64,000 nucleotides of DNA from Rutidosis leptorrhynchoides (GCF_046630445.1 NC_092341.1:291194501-291258500); one strand, 5' to 3'; numbered from the stretch's first letter, positions 1 through 12,496 are shown. Numbers and translations are program-made. Notes: generated by a model not told the origin, from the letters alone.

Positions 1-1129
1 GATACATTTTACAAACATTGCATTCGTTTTTAAAAGACAAACTTTCATCACATCGAAAGTTGATGGCATGCATACCAATTCATAATATATCCAAACTATA
101 AATGACTTAATAATATTCTTGTTGAACTCAACGACTCGAATGCAACGTCTTTTGAAATATGCCATGAATGACTCCAAGTAATCTCTTTAAAATGAGCAAA
201 TGCACAGCGGAAGATTCCTTTAATACCTGAGAATAAACGTGCTTTCAAGTGTCAACTAAAAGGTTGGTGAGTTCATTAGTTTATCATAAACATTCATTTC
301 CATCATTTTAATAGACCACAAGATTTTTATTTCCATTTCTCATAAAAATACGTCCCATGCATAGAGACAAAAATAATCATTCATATGGATTGAATACCTG
401 GTAACCGACATTAACAAAATGTATATAAGAATATCCCCTATCATTCCGGGACATACATCGGACATGAAAAACAACATCGAAGTACTAAAGCATCCGGTAC
501 TTTGGATGGGGTTTGTTAGGCCTGATAGATCTATCTTTAGGATTCGCATCAATTAGGGGTGCACTAATTCTCAAAATTAGTGATGTTCCCTAATTCTTAG
601 GCTACCAAGAAAAAAGGGGCATATTCGGCTTCGATCATTCAACCATATAATGTAGTTTCGATTACTTATGTCTATTTCGTAAAACAGTTATAAAAGCAGC
701 GCATGTATTCTCAGTCCCAAAAATATATATTGCAAAAGCATTTAAAAAGGGAGTAACGAAACTCACGATGCAATATTTTGTAGTAAAAATATTCATACGA
801 TGGAACTGAACAATGCAGGGTTGACCTTGGATTCACGAACCTATATCATTTATATATATTAACACACATAATTGTAGTCAAACAAATTTATATATTATAT
901 CTTAAATTATATATCTTATATATTTAGTTTGTATACTCAATTAAAATAATTAATATTTAGATAGTTTTATATATATGTGTGATTAGTATTATGTTGAAAA
1001 TTAATAATTTGTTATATGTAAATATTTATATAATTAGTGTTAATACATTTATTCTATAATTTTATGTAATACTAATATATTATGTATCAAATATATTTTT
1101 ATGTATCTAATATTTCTTAGATAAAAAAT

Positions 1130-1131
<2 letters not shown>

Positions 1132-1197
<66 letters not shown>
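1132..1197. repeat. (TAA)n microsatellite
   Basis: About 22 perfect TAA units. The minus-strand poly-isoleucine reading frame over it is an artefact of the repeat. Confidence 0.95.
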
Positions 1198-1249
1198 GTA
1201 AATAAATAAATAAACAAATAACTACCTCACAGAAGTAGTCCTTAAAAAT

Positions 1250-1325
1250 GCCCAAGTCCGGGTTTGAACCCGCGACATCCCGCTAACCGGATAATATCCT
1301 TAACCATTGAGCTACTAGCACGATC
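1250..1325 (-). other. tRNA-derived (SINE-like) segment
   Basis: On the minus strand an A-box-like TAGCTCAATGGTTAAGG is followed by a B-box-like GGGTTCAAACCC with a short T-arm stem. The acceptor arms do not pair, so this is not a working tRNA gene. No poly(A) tail or target duplication is visible. It is probably a relic of a tRNA-derived retroposon or part of an LTR. Confidence 0.35.
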
Positions 1326-1401
1326 TTGGTTTAATCCCCATATTTATTTTATTTAACCCATCTTTCCAGTCTTAACTATATCTTTAACACCCAAAAAAAA
1401 T

Positions 1402-1470
1402 GTCGCCCCCAAGTCTCGAACCCTAGACCTCTCGTTCATCAACCCAACACCTTAACCATTCGTCTCGTTT
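1402..1470 (-). other. Second diverged tRNA-like segment
   Basis: On the minus strand GACGAATGGTTAAGGTG (A-box-like) is followed by AGGGTTCGAGACTTGGG (B-box-like). It has the same orientation and order as the segment about 130 bp to the left. It is too diverged to fold as a tRNA. Confidence 0.3.
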
Positions 1471-3656
1471 TATTCTTCTGATATCTTCACAGCCTAAAAC
1501 CAATATAAACCGTTTATAATTGTTCCCTTTTCTCCTTCAAGAACCAAAAACAATTCGCCTGGAATCTCTATAATCATAACAGCAACACAATGAATTATTC
1601 ATTATCACTATTAACTAACATCATACATATCATACATCACAATCAAAATTTTAAAATCATCATCATGTTATTTATTCTATCATCCTCCTACTCATCATCA
1701 CCCTAATATGATATCACGTAAAATTATCATCATCGTGAACTTCATTCATCATCATCTATCATGTATTATTATCATGATTATCATCCTAAACCTTTCATCC
1801 TATACGTCATTCATATTCATCATCATAACCGTCAACATAACCCGATCATCAAATCTATCATCCATAACCCTATCGTCACCCTAAGTACATAATAATCTAC
1901 TCATAACCTCACCCTCCCATCATCAATATCATATCAATAATATGATCATAACCACCGTCCTCATTATATTACTACTCGTAATCTAACTTGTGACATCAAC
2001 TAACCAAAACGTGGCAGTATGCAACACAATCGACCCAATATTCAATAATATGAAGCAAGGCCCTAACCTTTTTAACCCAAAAACAATATTAGGCAAGTCA
2101 AGGCCAAAGACTTAACATAAGCTTCAATCAATTCGTATGGTTTGGTGGATAAAGGACCCAGCCGTCTCAATTTACTTTAGATGAGCTGGAAGTGTGGCAG
2201 TTCGTTTGTCATGGTTCGACAAGAAAGAAAAAGCAAAGAAATCGACATCCACTTGCTATCTTTATTTAAATCCCATCATTCTTTATTTGTTAATCATTGT
2301 CATAATTTAACAGCTCATCACCATTATTATATATATCATTATCATTCATCCTTTTGACATAGAAACAGAATTTAGAAGAAAAAAATATACTGCAGCCGTA
2401 TTAGTTCAGGAAAGAAAAGAAAAAATATATTGCAGCAGTAAATAATCGCAGATGAGTTTAGTTCAAGTGGTTTCATTGGAGGTTTTCACAAAGAAGAAAA
2501 ATCAAAAGAATAGGAGGTGTTGAGGGTTTGAGGTGGTGGATAGGGTGGTAGAGGTGACAATTTAAAAGAGGTGAAGATATCATTTGTTTGGTGTTTTAAA
2601 TCGAGAATAGAGAAGAAACAAAATACTGCAGCAGTAACAGCAAAAATCGAGCAACATTTGTAGGTGCTTTCGAGAAGTTTACAAGTGGTTGTTATGGTTG
2701 CCGTAAGGTAATGATAGTGTGAAAGTGGTTGTAGAGTGGTAGGTTGTGGTGCTTCGACAAAGAAGAAGAACCCAAAAGAATTCATGGTTAACTATTGGTC
2801 CGTGGTTTGATCATGGGTTTGATGGTTTTACGAAAATAAAGTGGGTCTTATGATCGTGTATGTGTGTGTTTGGGTTGGTAACATAGTCACAGAAATGTGG
2901 TGATTACGATTCAACTTAATACGCTGTATATATGTATGTATATATATAAAGAGATGATAGGTGATGGTTATTGTTCGAGCAAAATGAGTAGAAGAAGGTT
3001 TGCTTGAGATTGTGGTTATGGTTCTCCAACAATTCAAAGGTCAGAAAAGTAGAAGAAAAGTTTAGTGTGTGTGTTTGTGTTATATCTCATAATCTGTGTG
3101 TATGTATGTTCTCTATATATGCAGATGTATATTGTAGACATATATAGAGAGAAAGGATAGATATTTTAAAAAAGAAGATGAATTGAGTGATTTGTTAACA
3201 ATGGAACTGATTGATTATACAGAAATGCAGTCGACAAGCATAATTTAAGGCCAAGGAATACATAAAGAAATATAATGGCAGCGATGTGTAACAAAATTTG
3301 TTTGGTAATAGAGTTGGAATTGACAGATAGCAAATTAGAGACAAGAAGAATCACGCAGACAAAAGGAAAAAGATAAAAAAAAATAAAGAAGAAATCGATG
3401 GGTAACAGATTGGAATCATTCCAGGAAAAAAATAAGAATATGGAAAGCAAATGAGACTCTCAACTGATTTTTGTTTGGATACAAAGTTGAATTCGTTGTG
3501 TATTTCAGATTAGAGACAAGAGTACAAATCATGTACAGATTGATAACAGAATTTGTTTTATAGCTGAAAGGAATTCAATATTTAACAGATATAGTACCAA
3601 TCATGAACAGAGAATAAACTAAATTGATTGTGATGGTTGAATATTACATGTGATAT

Positions 3657-3658
<2 letters not shown>

Positions 3659-3732
<74 letters not shown>

Positions 3733-3844
3733 CTGTATTTATTTATTTATCTATTATATATTTATCTGTTATATATTTATACGTATCTGTTATACATATC
3801 TGTATTTATTTATATATGTTTTTCTAAAGTATATAATTAATATT

Positions 3845-3887
<43 letters not shown>
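3659..3887. repeat. Two (AT)n microsatellites
   Basis: Pure AT runs at 3659-3731 and 3850-3887 flank an AT-rich spacer. The IYIYIY reading frame across them has no coding value. Confidence 0.95.
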
Positions 3888-3889
<2 letters not shown>

Positions 3890-4424
3890 TAATGATAATA
3901 ATTCTAATTAATAAAAATTATATTTATAATACTTATTATTAATTATAGAAATAGAAATACTAATAATAATAAATATAGAAATAATTATAATATTAATAAA
4001 AGTAAATATAATAACAATATAATGATGTTAGTAATAATAATAAGGATAATTTTAATGATAATAATAACATTATTAATAACACTAACAATAAAAATAATAA
4101 TTTTAATAATATAGATATTATTAAATGATAATAATAATATTAACAATAATAATAATCTAACAATTTTTACATATTTGGTTTCATATTTATATAATACTAT
4201 TATTAATATTGATATTAATATTATTATATTTATTTTAATAATAATACTAAGAGTAATAAAATTATAACAACTGTTCGTGAATCGTCAGAAATAGTCACAG
4301 GGTTAAATGAATCCATGTAAACAGTTCAAAAATTTTGAGACTCAATTTAACAGACTTTGCTTATCGGGTCGAAATCATATAAAGATAAAGTTTAAATTTG
4401 GTTGGAAATTTTCGGATCGTCACA

Positions 4425-5130
<706 letters not shown>

Positions 5131-5221
5131 CTTTTATTAATACACCAAACACTGTTACATTTTTTTGAAACTAAACACAAACATGGATAACACAATCACA
5201 ACGAGAATACAGCTTAAACAT

Positions 5222-5641
5222 CTAGAAATCATACGAATCATACGAAGGGAACTTGTCATCCGAATATAACTTGTCATCCGTGTCGTATTGTGGCCCGGAA
5301 GGTACATAGTCCTCTTCATCAGAATACACAACGTATTCGCTGTCATCCCGGAATTCTATGTACACCCTGGTTGTTTCATTATGGGTCACTGCTCGATCAA
5401 CAAGCTCATTCCAGTCTTCTTCTTCTTTAAGAAGAGTGGCTGGATTGTCGGACTCCTTGAAAAACCATACTTGTTTGTGGTTAACAGGTATGCCTTCTTT
5501 GAGAAATGCTAGCAGATCGGACAATTGATAATTTCAGACATTTAAACAATACTACCGTTGCTCACCACCAGTGTAATTCTTGACCTCTCGGTCGAATTCA
5601 CCACCATAGTTAACTTGTAGCATAACAGACATTTGACTCAT
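5222..5641 (-). pseudogene. Solo MuDR-type PB1-like domain protein, two in-frame stops
   Basis: Minus-strand frame from ATG at 5641 to the stop at 5222-5224. The first 29 residues contain NYGGEFDREVKNYTGGE, which matches the YGG...F...Y.GG pattern opening the N-terminal PB1-like domain of plant MuDR transposases. Two in-frame stops follow (TAG 5552-5554 and TGA about 5537). The same frame then continues with DLLAFLKEG, EEEDWNELVDRAV and TRVYIEF, which fit the D.DW..L and terminal VY strand of that domain, and ends in an Asp/Tyr-rich tail. The roughly 30 bp between the two parts is too short for a plant intron, so I read it as a pseudogene or readthrough product. No transposase catalytic core follows. 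A related gene lies at 61569. Confidence 0.5.
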
Positions 5642-5719
5642 TTTGAAGTGTTTTGTGGGAAGTTTAGTAAATTAAGCAGTAGTTGTATGAGGTGTGATTT
5701 GTTGAAAAATGAGGGGTTG

Positions 5720-5727
5720 TATTTATA
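5720..5727 (-). promoter_or_regulatory. TATA box of the PB1-like gene
   Basis: The minus strand reads CTATAAATACAACCCC about 80 bp upstream of the ATG at 5641. The same TATAAATACAACCC core occurs upstream of the related gene at 61569. Confidence 0.6.
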
Positions 5728-5745
5728 GAGGAAGAATAAAGGTGT

Positions 5746-5880
5746 TGAATACAGCTTTACTTAAACGATCTCTGTTGAATACAGCTTTAACAAAAGCATC
5801 TCTGTTTCACAGCTTTAATCAATAAGGAATCTCTGTTTTTCTTACAGATTTAATTAAAGCATCTCTGTTTGACAGATCTG
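5746..5880. repeat. Four to five degenerate 31-bp tandem repeats
   Basis: Units of the form ACAGCTTTAATNAAAGCATCTCTGTT repeat between the truncated Harbinger frame and the TATA box of the PB1-like gene. They could be an upstream promoter array. They also supply the stop that ends the Harbinger frame. Confidence 0.6.
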
Positions 5881-6153
5881 AAATAATCTACTACTCATTC
5901 TAAAACATCTCCTGAATCTATTTTCAGGATAAGTTGGATTCTCTTGGAAGTAGTGTTTTTGTACGTTTTGACCTGCAAGTTCACGATCTCTCTGAATGTA
6001 AATTCGAGATGGTGGAACTCGTACATTGTTTGCAGCCTCTTCAACTGCAGCCTCCTCAACATCTAATTCTTCGGCCATTTCTCGTAAATTATTCAATTCG
6101 TCTTCATCATCTGAATCCCATATATCAAAAAGTTTAAATAAAGCTTTTGCCAT
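5854..6153 (-). pseudogene. PIF/Harbinger transposase-derived protein, N-terminal fragment
   Basis: 99-residue minus-strand frame from ATG at 6153. Residues 10-45 are acidic (DSDDEDELNNL). The rest has YIQRDRELAGQNVQKHYF, ENPTYPENRFRRCFRMS and RLFQIC, the conserved N-terminal block of plant PIF/Harbinger (ALP1/HARBI1-like) transposases that precedes the DDE nuclease domain. The frame stops just after this block, where the 31-bp repeats begin, so the whole catalytic domain is missing. A TATA box lies about 70 bp upstream. The fragment may be a truncated transposon or a short derived peptide. The family assignment is fairly sure; any function is unknown. Confidence 0.65.
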
Positions 6154-6222
6154 TGAATTTGTGTAAGTATAGAAGTGGTATATTGATGAAAGTGTGTGGA
6201 AAAATTAAAATTGGAAAAGTGG

Positions 6223-6230
6223 TATTTATA
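6223..6230 (-). promoter_or_regulatory. TATA box of the Harbinger-like fragment
   Basis: The minus strand reads TTTATAAATACCAC, with TATAAATA about 70 bp upstream of the ATG at 6153 and an A/C-rich leader between. Confidence 0.5.
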
Positions 6231-6359
6231 AAAGAAAAAAAATTGAAAATTCATCAACGGCTATATAGCCGTTTCATCAATCCACATGTGCTGCAACGAT
6301 TGGATATACACGTTTTTGACCTATCAATCGAAGTTGACCGACTAATTTAACGGATTTTG

Positions 6360-7199
6360 AAAATACGGAACGGACTACTCTTAAAAATGAGTAATCGGAG
6401 ATGAATCGATGAGTAACGGGTTATTTACAACAGTGCATCAGATTATTGAGGTTGTTTCCAAATTAATACAAATAGAGTATATCTTAAAAAAAAACATACG
6501 TTAAAAAAACAAAGACTAAATCGAAACTATGCTCTTAAAATTTGATGAGTTAAATCAGTTTTTGCCAAGTTAAAATAGAAACTTGTTCGAATTTAACTTA
6601 GAACAAAAATATGTTCGAACTCACTGAAATTGTTCGAACTCAGTGAATGTGGTCGTGACACCTTATGTTCGAACAATTTTTCGTTTGAACTCGAGTATTT
6701 GTTTAAACGCCGCAGTACTGATTTCGAACATCTTATGCTGAGTTACAAGATAAACTTGTTCTAATGAATGATGTATTTTAGCAATTTAAAAAATAATATA
6801 AAATAAAAAAATAAATATAAAAAGTGTGTCTTGGCTAATTTCCCTATTGGAGAGGCTAATTTCCATATTGGAGATAACAAGTGGAGAAAACGACCCACTA
6901 AGACTAACGTATCTAAAATTACATCCCTGGGCGGCCTGTATAATAGTTATCAAATTAGAAAATGTAATACAAATGTAACGTTAGGAGGCTGTTTATTATT
7001 ATTATTATTTTTATTAAATCTCGTTTTCATTTGCATTCGTTTGGAAATTGGTGTCTAATTTTGTATCTCCTAGAAACAGACCAATATTCAGATTAAGTGA
7101 CGAAAAACAACAATTTTACTTGCTGAATTAAGAGTTGTATAGAAACAGATTATTTAGTGGAAAGTAAATATGCCCTTAGCTTTGGTATATACCTTGAAA
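6360..7199. other. Intergenic, no gene seen
   Basis: AT-rich DNA. A cluster of TTCGAAC/GTTCGAACTCA words lies at 6575-6735. 6420-6440 reads, on the minus strand, CACTGTTGTAAATAACCCG, which could be a transposon terminus for the Harbinger fragment, but I cannot find a partner end. Confidence 0.5.
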
Positions 7200-7690
7200 C
7201 TAGGGGTGTTCACTATTTACTATAAAACCGTTTAATCAGAATACCGAAACGAATTCAAACAAAAAAAACCAATCTGGTTTTGGAATACGGCTTTTGAATC
7301 GAGCGGAACCGAAATTGAAATCGAATTTGAAGTCAGTTTCGAGTTTGTTTTCGGTTTTAAAAATAATAAATGTTGTTTAACCAAAAACCGAATTAATAAC
7401 TATATACAAATTAATATTCTTTATATATTAAATTGTTAATATTTTTGTATACATGTGCTACATATATATGATTTAAGTGTATATGATACTTAAGTAGAAT
7501 TGTGTTTAGTCAAATTTAAAAGTTTATCTGCGTCATTCATTTCACATATTTCTTAATTTCATTCGCCCCATACCCTTAAAATCGTAATCTTTTCAATTCG
7601 CTTATTCAGTTTAAGTCGATCATTATTCATTTTAAATATTTTTCCTTAAAATGATCAGTATTCGAATCCTTGGTAATATTAGTTATTAAT

Positions 7691-7945
7691 ATTCCGTCCG
7701 TTTGAAAAAAAACTGTCACGTTCGACTTTTCAAAGTCTTTTTCTTTCGACTTTGACTTTCTATTATTTTGTTTGTATTATAAAATACTTCATAAAAGTTA
7801 TACCAAAGAAAAATACGTTTAAAAACTCAATCTATTCATTTAATTTTGATCAAATATACATTATACAAACAAAAATATCTAAAGTCAAAGTTGATAAAGA
7901 AAGACTTCAAAAATCAAACTGAGACTGTTTTTATTTTAAAGCATT
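7691..7945. mobile_element. MITE (Stowaway-like)
   Basis: The left end reads TTCCGTCCGTTTGAAAAAAA, close to the CTCCNTCCGTCC type of Stowaway terminus. The first and last roughly 60 bp are diverged inverted repeats: ACTGTCACGTTCGACTTTTC on the left against ACAGTCTCAGTTTGATTTTT from the right, and both contain AACTTTGACTTT or GACTTTGACTTT. About 255 bp and non-coding. The right tip is eroded. Confidence 0.55.
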
Positions 7946-8126
7946 ACTAAATTTTGTATATTAATTTAGTGGAGTATGATACTAGTTTAGTAGGTTTTTA
8001 ATAGAGTACTTATTCTTCTCATATAGAAAAAGTTACACATCGGTTTTGAAATTTGAATCCATTTTGAATTTGGTTTTAAACAAAAATTGAAACAAGTTCT
8101 AATTCGGTTTTTTGTCTGGTCTGGTT

Positions 8127-8373
8127 TTTTTTTTTTTTTTTTTTTGGTAACCGAGGAAACCCTCCTATTAACGAGCACATTGGCTCTCCCATAGAAGGTA
8201 AAACCTCGGGTATACAAGCCCCCCGAGCGCGAGACCTAGTACCTGGTGAATTGCGCATTATGCGCACCCTCTAGTCACTCTCCTTTTTTGAACAATTTAG
8301 CATAGCCAGAAATTGAACCCGGGTGGTGTGCTTCATTGGGCAACTTGGTGGCCACTCAGGCAAGCCTGAATGG
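8127..8373 (-). mobile_element. tRNA-derived SINE
   Basis: On the minus strand a pol III A-box-like TTGCCTGAGTGGCCACC (8347-8363) and B-box-like GGGTTCAATTTCTGG (8306-8320) lie about 30 bp apart near the 5' end. The body is about 180 bp and ends in an A-run (plus-strand T-run at 8125-8145). AAAAAAAACCA lies on both sides, but A-richness makes the target duplication ambiguous. It is inserted in the AACCGAA-rich repeat. Confidence 0.75.
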
Positions 8374-8490
8374 TTTTTTTTTTCGGTCTTGATACTTAAA
8401 TTCGATTTTGGTTCGGTTTTAAGTTTTACTCTCAAAATTGTCAAAACCGAGGAGGCCGAACAAAAATCGAACCGACAAACATCCTTGTTT

Positions 8491-8993
8491 GAACGCACTG
8501 CCATAAAATGCCAAAATCATTTACATTATATTTTAATAAAAGTATATCATTGCCAAACACTGGTAGCACATGTTACTAATGAAATACTTGATCTACTTAA
8601 ATTTTCTTTTTGGATTTTTAACTAGTATACTAGTGGATAGTGAGGATTTTTTTGAATGATACCATTGCAATAAGTTATTTAGTACAAATTTTTGAATTTT
8701 TAATTAATGACACTGGTGACTACCATTACACCTCTACCATCACCTATCCAGACTTATAAATAATGTAGTATCGAATAACATCACGAATCAAATAAGTTTT
8801 TTCCAACCCACTTCCATATTCTCAAACCTTACTTTTATAAAGTGATACAATTCAATTCTTCATATTTTGAATGAAAATTATTTTCACCAACCAACAAATT
8901 AGGTAAATTCACATTGTTATGTTAACAAATTGAGGCCTTAGTTTGTAAAATGTTACTATGATCAAAACCTATAAGGCCACACCCTATCGTATG
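8491..8993. other. Intergenic, no gene seen
   Basis: AT-rich sequence between the AACCGAA repeat and the left end of element D. I see no coding, repeat or regulatory signal I can support. Confidence 0.6.
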
Positions 8994-10070
8994 TGATATG
9001 GCCGAAACGGACGGTTTTATTTGTGCGATGTCGTTAGGTCGCAACAAGTCAGAATCAGCTATCAAGAGGGGGTGCTGTTTTAAATTTATATTTAGCGGGG
9101 CTTAAATTGTACTACTCCTTATTATGAGTAAGGAAAGTATGACCTAGAGTCTTATTTTTAAGATATCAGTAGAATCGAACATATATTTAAAGCTTAAGAT
9201 AGTTATGAAGGAGTAGTGATTACCTAATTTTGAGTTTTTCTAGTTTATAAGACAGATAAAGTAAATGCAATAAAATTCGTAATTCATATAAGGTTAAAAC
9301 AAGCGCATACTATGATTTCATCAGTTACTCTGCCGAGATTATAGAATGCTGGCTCATGAATAGGTAGATGCCTTGTATTCATTACACTAGTCCTAAACGC
9401 CCCTGTCGTAAGACATGTCACTAGGTAATGCGATAGGCTTGAAGATTCTGAATAGACAGCAGCGTCCCTTACCCCCGACGCCCGTGCAGTCTGACTACAC
9501 GCATACACGTTCAGACGGCTCATCCAATTGAGCGACTCGGTTGGGTGACGTATTAACATTCCACAAAGGTCTAAACTTTCTTAAGCATAATAGAATACAG
9601 GGTTTACCATATCCGAGAGACGTGATGTGTTTTAATGCATTCGTTAATGATTGGTTTTAAAAGGTAGTTAGACCCTTAAAAAGAGTTCAACCATAAAGAG
9701 CACCATGGCCAAGTCAGGTTGACTTCCATGAACACGTTCAGTTATCCTAACGGTCCAATCCTTTATGTGTTTAAACAAACAGTTCCTTAATTAACTAAGA
9801 ATCCCTCAAGCGGGGTGCAATGCTTGAGACCGCGTTATGGTGCAGTGTACTAATCAACACTGACCGGGTTCCATGGTCTTACTTAGCAGAGGTACAGCTT
9901 ACAACAACCGTTGTGCTTCAGCATGCACGTATGAATTTTATATGCTTAGTGACTACCCTAGCATGGTCTGGGACCGACAATGTACTAAGGGTCTAGTCAG
10001 ATGTTTCACTACGAAAGAGTCCTCAGTCAGAGTCCAAAGCTTGATAGACCTATTACAACCGGTGTGCCTC
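8994..10070 (-). repeat. Element D 3' LTR, distal part
   Basis: Aligns with 45786-46849 of the right LTR at roughly 94% by eye. It breaks at 10070 with GCCTC, the target duplication made by element C; the remainder resumes at 35779. A 91-residue minus-strand frame (9284-9559) exists in both LTR copies but has no recognisable domain. Confidence 0.9.
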
Positions 10071-10134
10071 TGTAACGACCCAACTTCGTTTTACCAAAAA
10101 CACGACATAATTTTTTTTTTATATAACAGACCAT

Positions 10135-10273
10135 CTGGACGGCGTCAAGACATCTGGACGGCGTCCAGTAACAAAGGACAGGACGGCGTCCAACAATTAG
10201 GACGACGTCCAGTAACACTAAAATGTTCTGTGACTGAACTCACCCAACTCACGTTATACTGGACGGCGTCCAG
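10135..10273. repeat. Cluster of GGACGGCGTCC quasi-palindromes (left LTR of C)
   Basis: About five copies of CTGGACGGCGTCCAG or one-base variants. Each is an inverted repeat (TGGACG/CGTCCA) around a single G. The same cluster is in the right LTR at 33177-33320, and two more copies lie near the LTR start at 12669-12705 and 35516-35548. Confidence 0.85.
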
Positions 10274-10893
10274 CAGGCTTGATCAGCTCCATTCCATTTC
10301 AAAAACACACTTAACACTTTAAATTAACAACCAACGCTTTGTAACAACCCAATCAAGTTTTACATCAACAAAACCTTAAATAAATGTGTTTACACCACAA
10401 ATACGGGTTAAGACTCAATAACCCAACCCAATACCAAGAGCATAATCCCGGGGACTACCAAATCCCCAATCTGCGTCCATATATCCAAAAGCTACCCCAT
10501 CGAGCCCAAGCGCTCCTAAGCATCTAGTCTAACAACTAGCTAGTTCATAATCACAATACATGTAAAAAGGTAAACAACAAGAGGGTAAGCTAACGCTTAG
10601 TGAATGCAATAGTTATACACGTACATATATAATATACCTACTTGCAATCACTTACCCATATACCGCATACATGCTAGCAACACAATTAGCTTATAATCAC
10701 AAATATAATGCTATATACCTCCAATACCACAAGCTAGCACAACAATAGCATATATGTAACCTGAACAATATAATATGATACACTACAACACAATAACCAT
10801 GGTTAACCAATAGCACAGGGAATGGTATTCGAATTTCCCATCGGTGTTCATAACAACCGTTAGAGTACTTAGCACGTCGTACACTAATCTCAC

Positions 10894-11535
10894 GGGTGGC
10901 ATCTTAACACGTCGATACTTCACCCTGGGTGGTGTCTTAACACGTCGACACTTTACCCCGAGTTGTGTCTTAACACGTCGACACTTCACTCGTCATTTCT
11001 TGGAGTGGCATCTTAACACGTCGATACTTCACTCCGAGTGGTGTCTTAACACTTCGACACTTCACTCTTCATTTTACTTCAGGTGGCATCTTAACACGTC
11101 GATACTTCACCTCGAGTGGCGCCTTAACACATCGGCACTTCACCCTTCATCTTACTTGGGGTGGCATCTTAACACGTCGATACTTCACCCCGGATGGCGT
11201 CGTAACACATCGACACTTCATCCGTTAATTTCTTGGAGTGGTATCTTAGCACATCGATACTTCACTCCGGGTGGCGTCTTAACACATCGACACTTCACCC
11301 CGGGTGGCGTCTTAACACATCGACACTTCACCCGTCATATTACTTTGAGTGGTGTCTTAGCACATCGACACTTCACTCGTCACGTGAACGTGGTGTCTTA
11401 GCACATCGACACTTCACCCCGGGTGGCGTCTTAACACATCGACACTTCACCCGTCATATTACTTTGAGTGGTGTCTTAGCACATCGACACTTCACTCGTC
11501 ACGTGAACGTGGTGTCTTAGCACATCAACACTTCA
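10894..11535 (-). repeat. Tandem stem-loop array in LTR of C (17 units)
   Basis: Units of about 30-45 bp, core GTGTCTTAACACRTCGACACTT on the plus strand (a consensus with an ambiguous base). Each unit holds a 5-bp inverted repeat around a ~10-nt loop. The stem arms differ between units (GTGTC/GACAC, GTATC/GATAC, GCGCC/GGCAC and others), yet on the minus strand, the sense strand of C, 16 of 17 units still pair fully by Watson-Crick or G-U. The reading frames through the array (repeated LTRRHFT) are artefacts. Confidence 0.8.
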
Positions 11536-12496
11536 CATCTCACGCTACACAAATAAATACATTATATACCTACGCATATAATTATTCCACTCACCTCGAA
11601 CTCGAGCATTACAAACCACGCGCGAAATCTCCAACAACGCACCCGAGCAAGCTTTTACCTACAATAGGCATATATGTATACACACAATCAACATACATTC
11701 TATACAAGAGAATTTGACGCCAACACCGTTAACCAAGGGTTTATACTTACCATCACAAACCGCCCATTTAGACACCTAAAAAGGACTTTACCAATTACCA
11801 CTACGGGCGGTAATTCCGACCCATTCAAACAAGTACAAACTAACCCTTATTGCACTTGATCATACAAAACCAACCCACAAGTGCAACTTGACCCAAATTG
11901 CACTAAACCACCAAAAAAAGTCAAGTTTGACCCATAATCACCATTTTAACACTTAACACAAAAGTTTAACTTCTGTTGACCAAATTAGGTTTAACTCACT
12001 TGACTTGTCGAATTACACCCAAAGTACCTACAATCACTAACAACTAGTGATTGTATCTCAAAATCATCATTTGACACCAAAAATCAAGAACACTTAACCC
12101 ATTTCAACATAAAACCCATTTTGACCCATATTAGGGTTTACACCCCAAAATCAAGTCAAACACAAACCAAAATCACTAGTACACAAGTGTTCTAAGGTTT
12201 AACCAACACATGCAAGATCCAAACTTACAATTTCATCAATCAAAACTCTAAGTCACCAATTCGGGTTTACTTACATGAATCTTACCCAAAAACCCCTAAA
12301 TTTCACAATAAGTGGGTTATAACTCAAATAGCACAAACTCTAACTCAAACAATAATCTTAACAATGAAATTCGGATTTAGAACTTACCAACACTACCACA
12401 ACGTAGCCGTGAACGAGGTGAACAACATTAACACTCGCGACTCGACACGATTCACCCTTCTTCTTCCCCAAACCAAGCTCTCTCTCTCTAAAATGG

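Larger units (their letters stand above)
1..4424 (-). mobile_element. Chromovirus-like LTR, partial (runs off left edge)
   Basis: The minus-strand LTR start TGTGACGATCCG sits at 4424 and the sequence runs left past the window edge. The block 300-840 is a diverged reverse-complement match to the distal LTR of element E (50430-50960), sharing for example ACCTGGTAACCGACATTAA and the GATAGATCTATC block. No polypurine tract lies next to the LTR start at 4425, so this may be a solo LTR or a truncated copy. Between 840 and 4200 the sequence is AT-rich with microsatellites and a diverged direct repeat of about 270 bp (2480-2520 versus 2750-2785). I find no convincing coding region. More than one element could be present. 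Confidence 0.5.
7203..8490. repeat. Old non-autonomous repeat rich in AACCGAA/TTCGGTTT
   Basis: It starts AGGGGTGTTCAC and ends, on the other strand, AGGATGTTTGTCGG, a weak terminal inverted repeat. Both ends are crowded with AACCGAA and TTCGGTTT words. It hosts the MITE at 7691 and the SINE at 8127. The class is uncertain and no coding is seen. Confidence 0.35.

Noticed and set aside
1049..1255. Poly-isoleucine reading frame, minus strand
   Set aside because: Translation of the (TAA)n microsatellite; no coding signal.
1250..1325. Functional tRNA gene
   Set aside because: Acceptor arms do not pair and no proper cloverleaf can be drawn.
2486..3450. Several minus-strand frames of 70-100 residues
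   Set aside because: Low complexity, no domain, inside a decayed LTR with diverged direct repeats.
3650..3892. IYIYIY reading frame
   Set aside because: Translation of (AT)n runs.
9284..9559. 91-residue frame shared with 46059-46334
   Set aside because: In LTRs of D on the sense strand and open in both copies, but no domain and no start context; kept as a note only.
10844..11520. Repeat protein with LTRRHFT units
   Set aside because: The frames follow the LTR stem-loop array on the antisense strand of C; differences between units preserve stem pairing and do not preserve amino acids.
10894..11535. CRISPR-like array
   Set aside because: Units vary in length and sequence, spacers are not unique, and it lies in the LTR of a plant retrotransposon.
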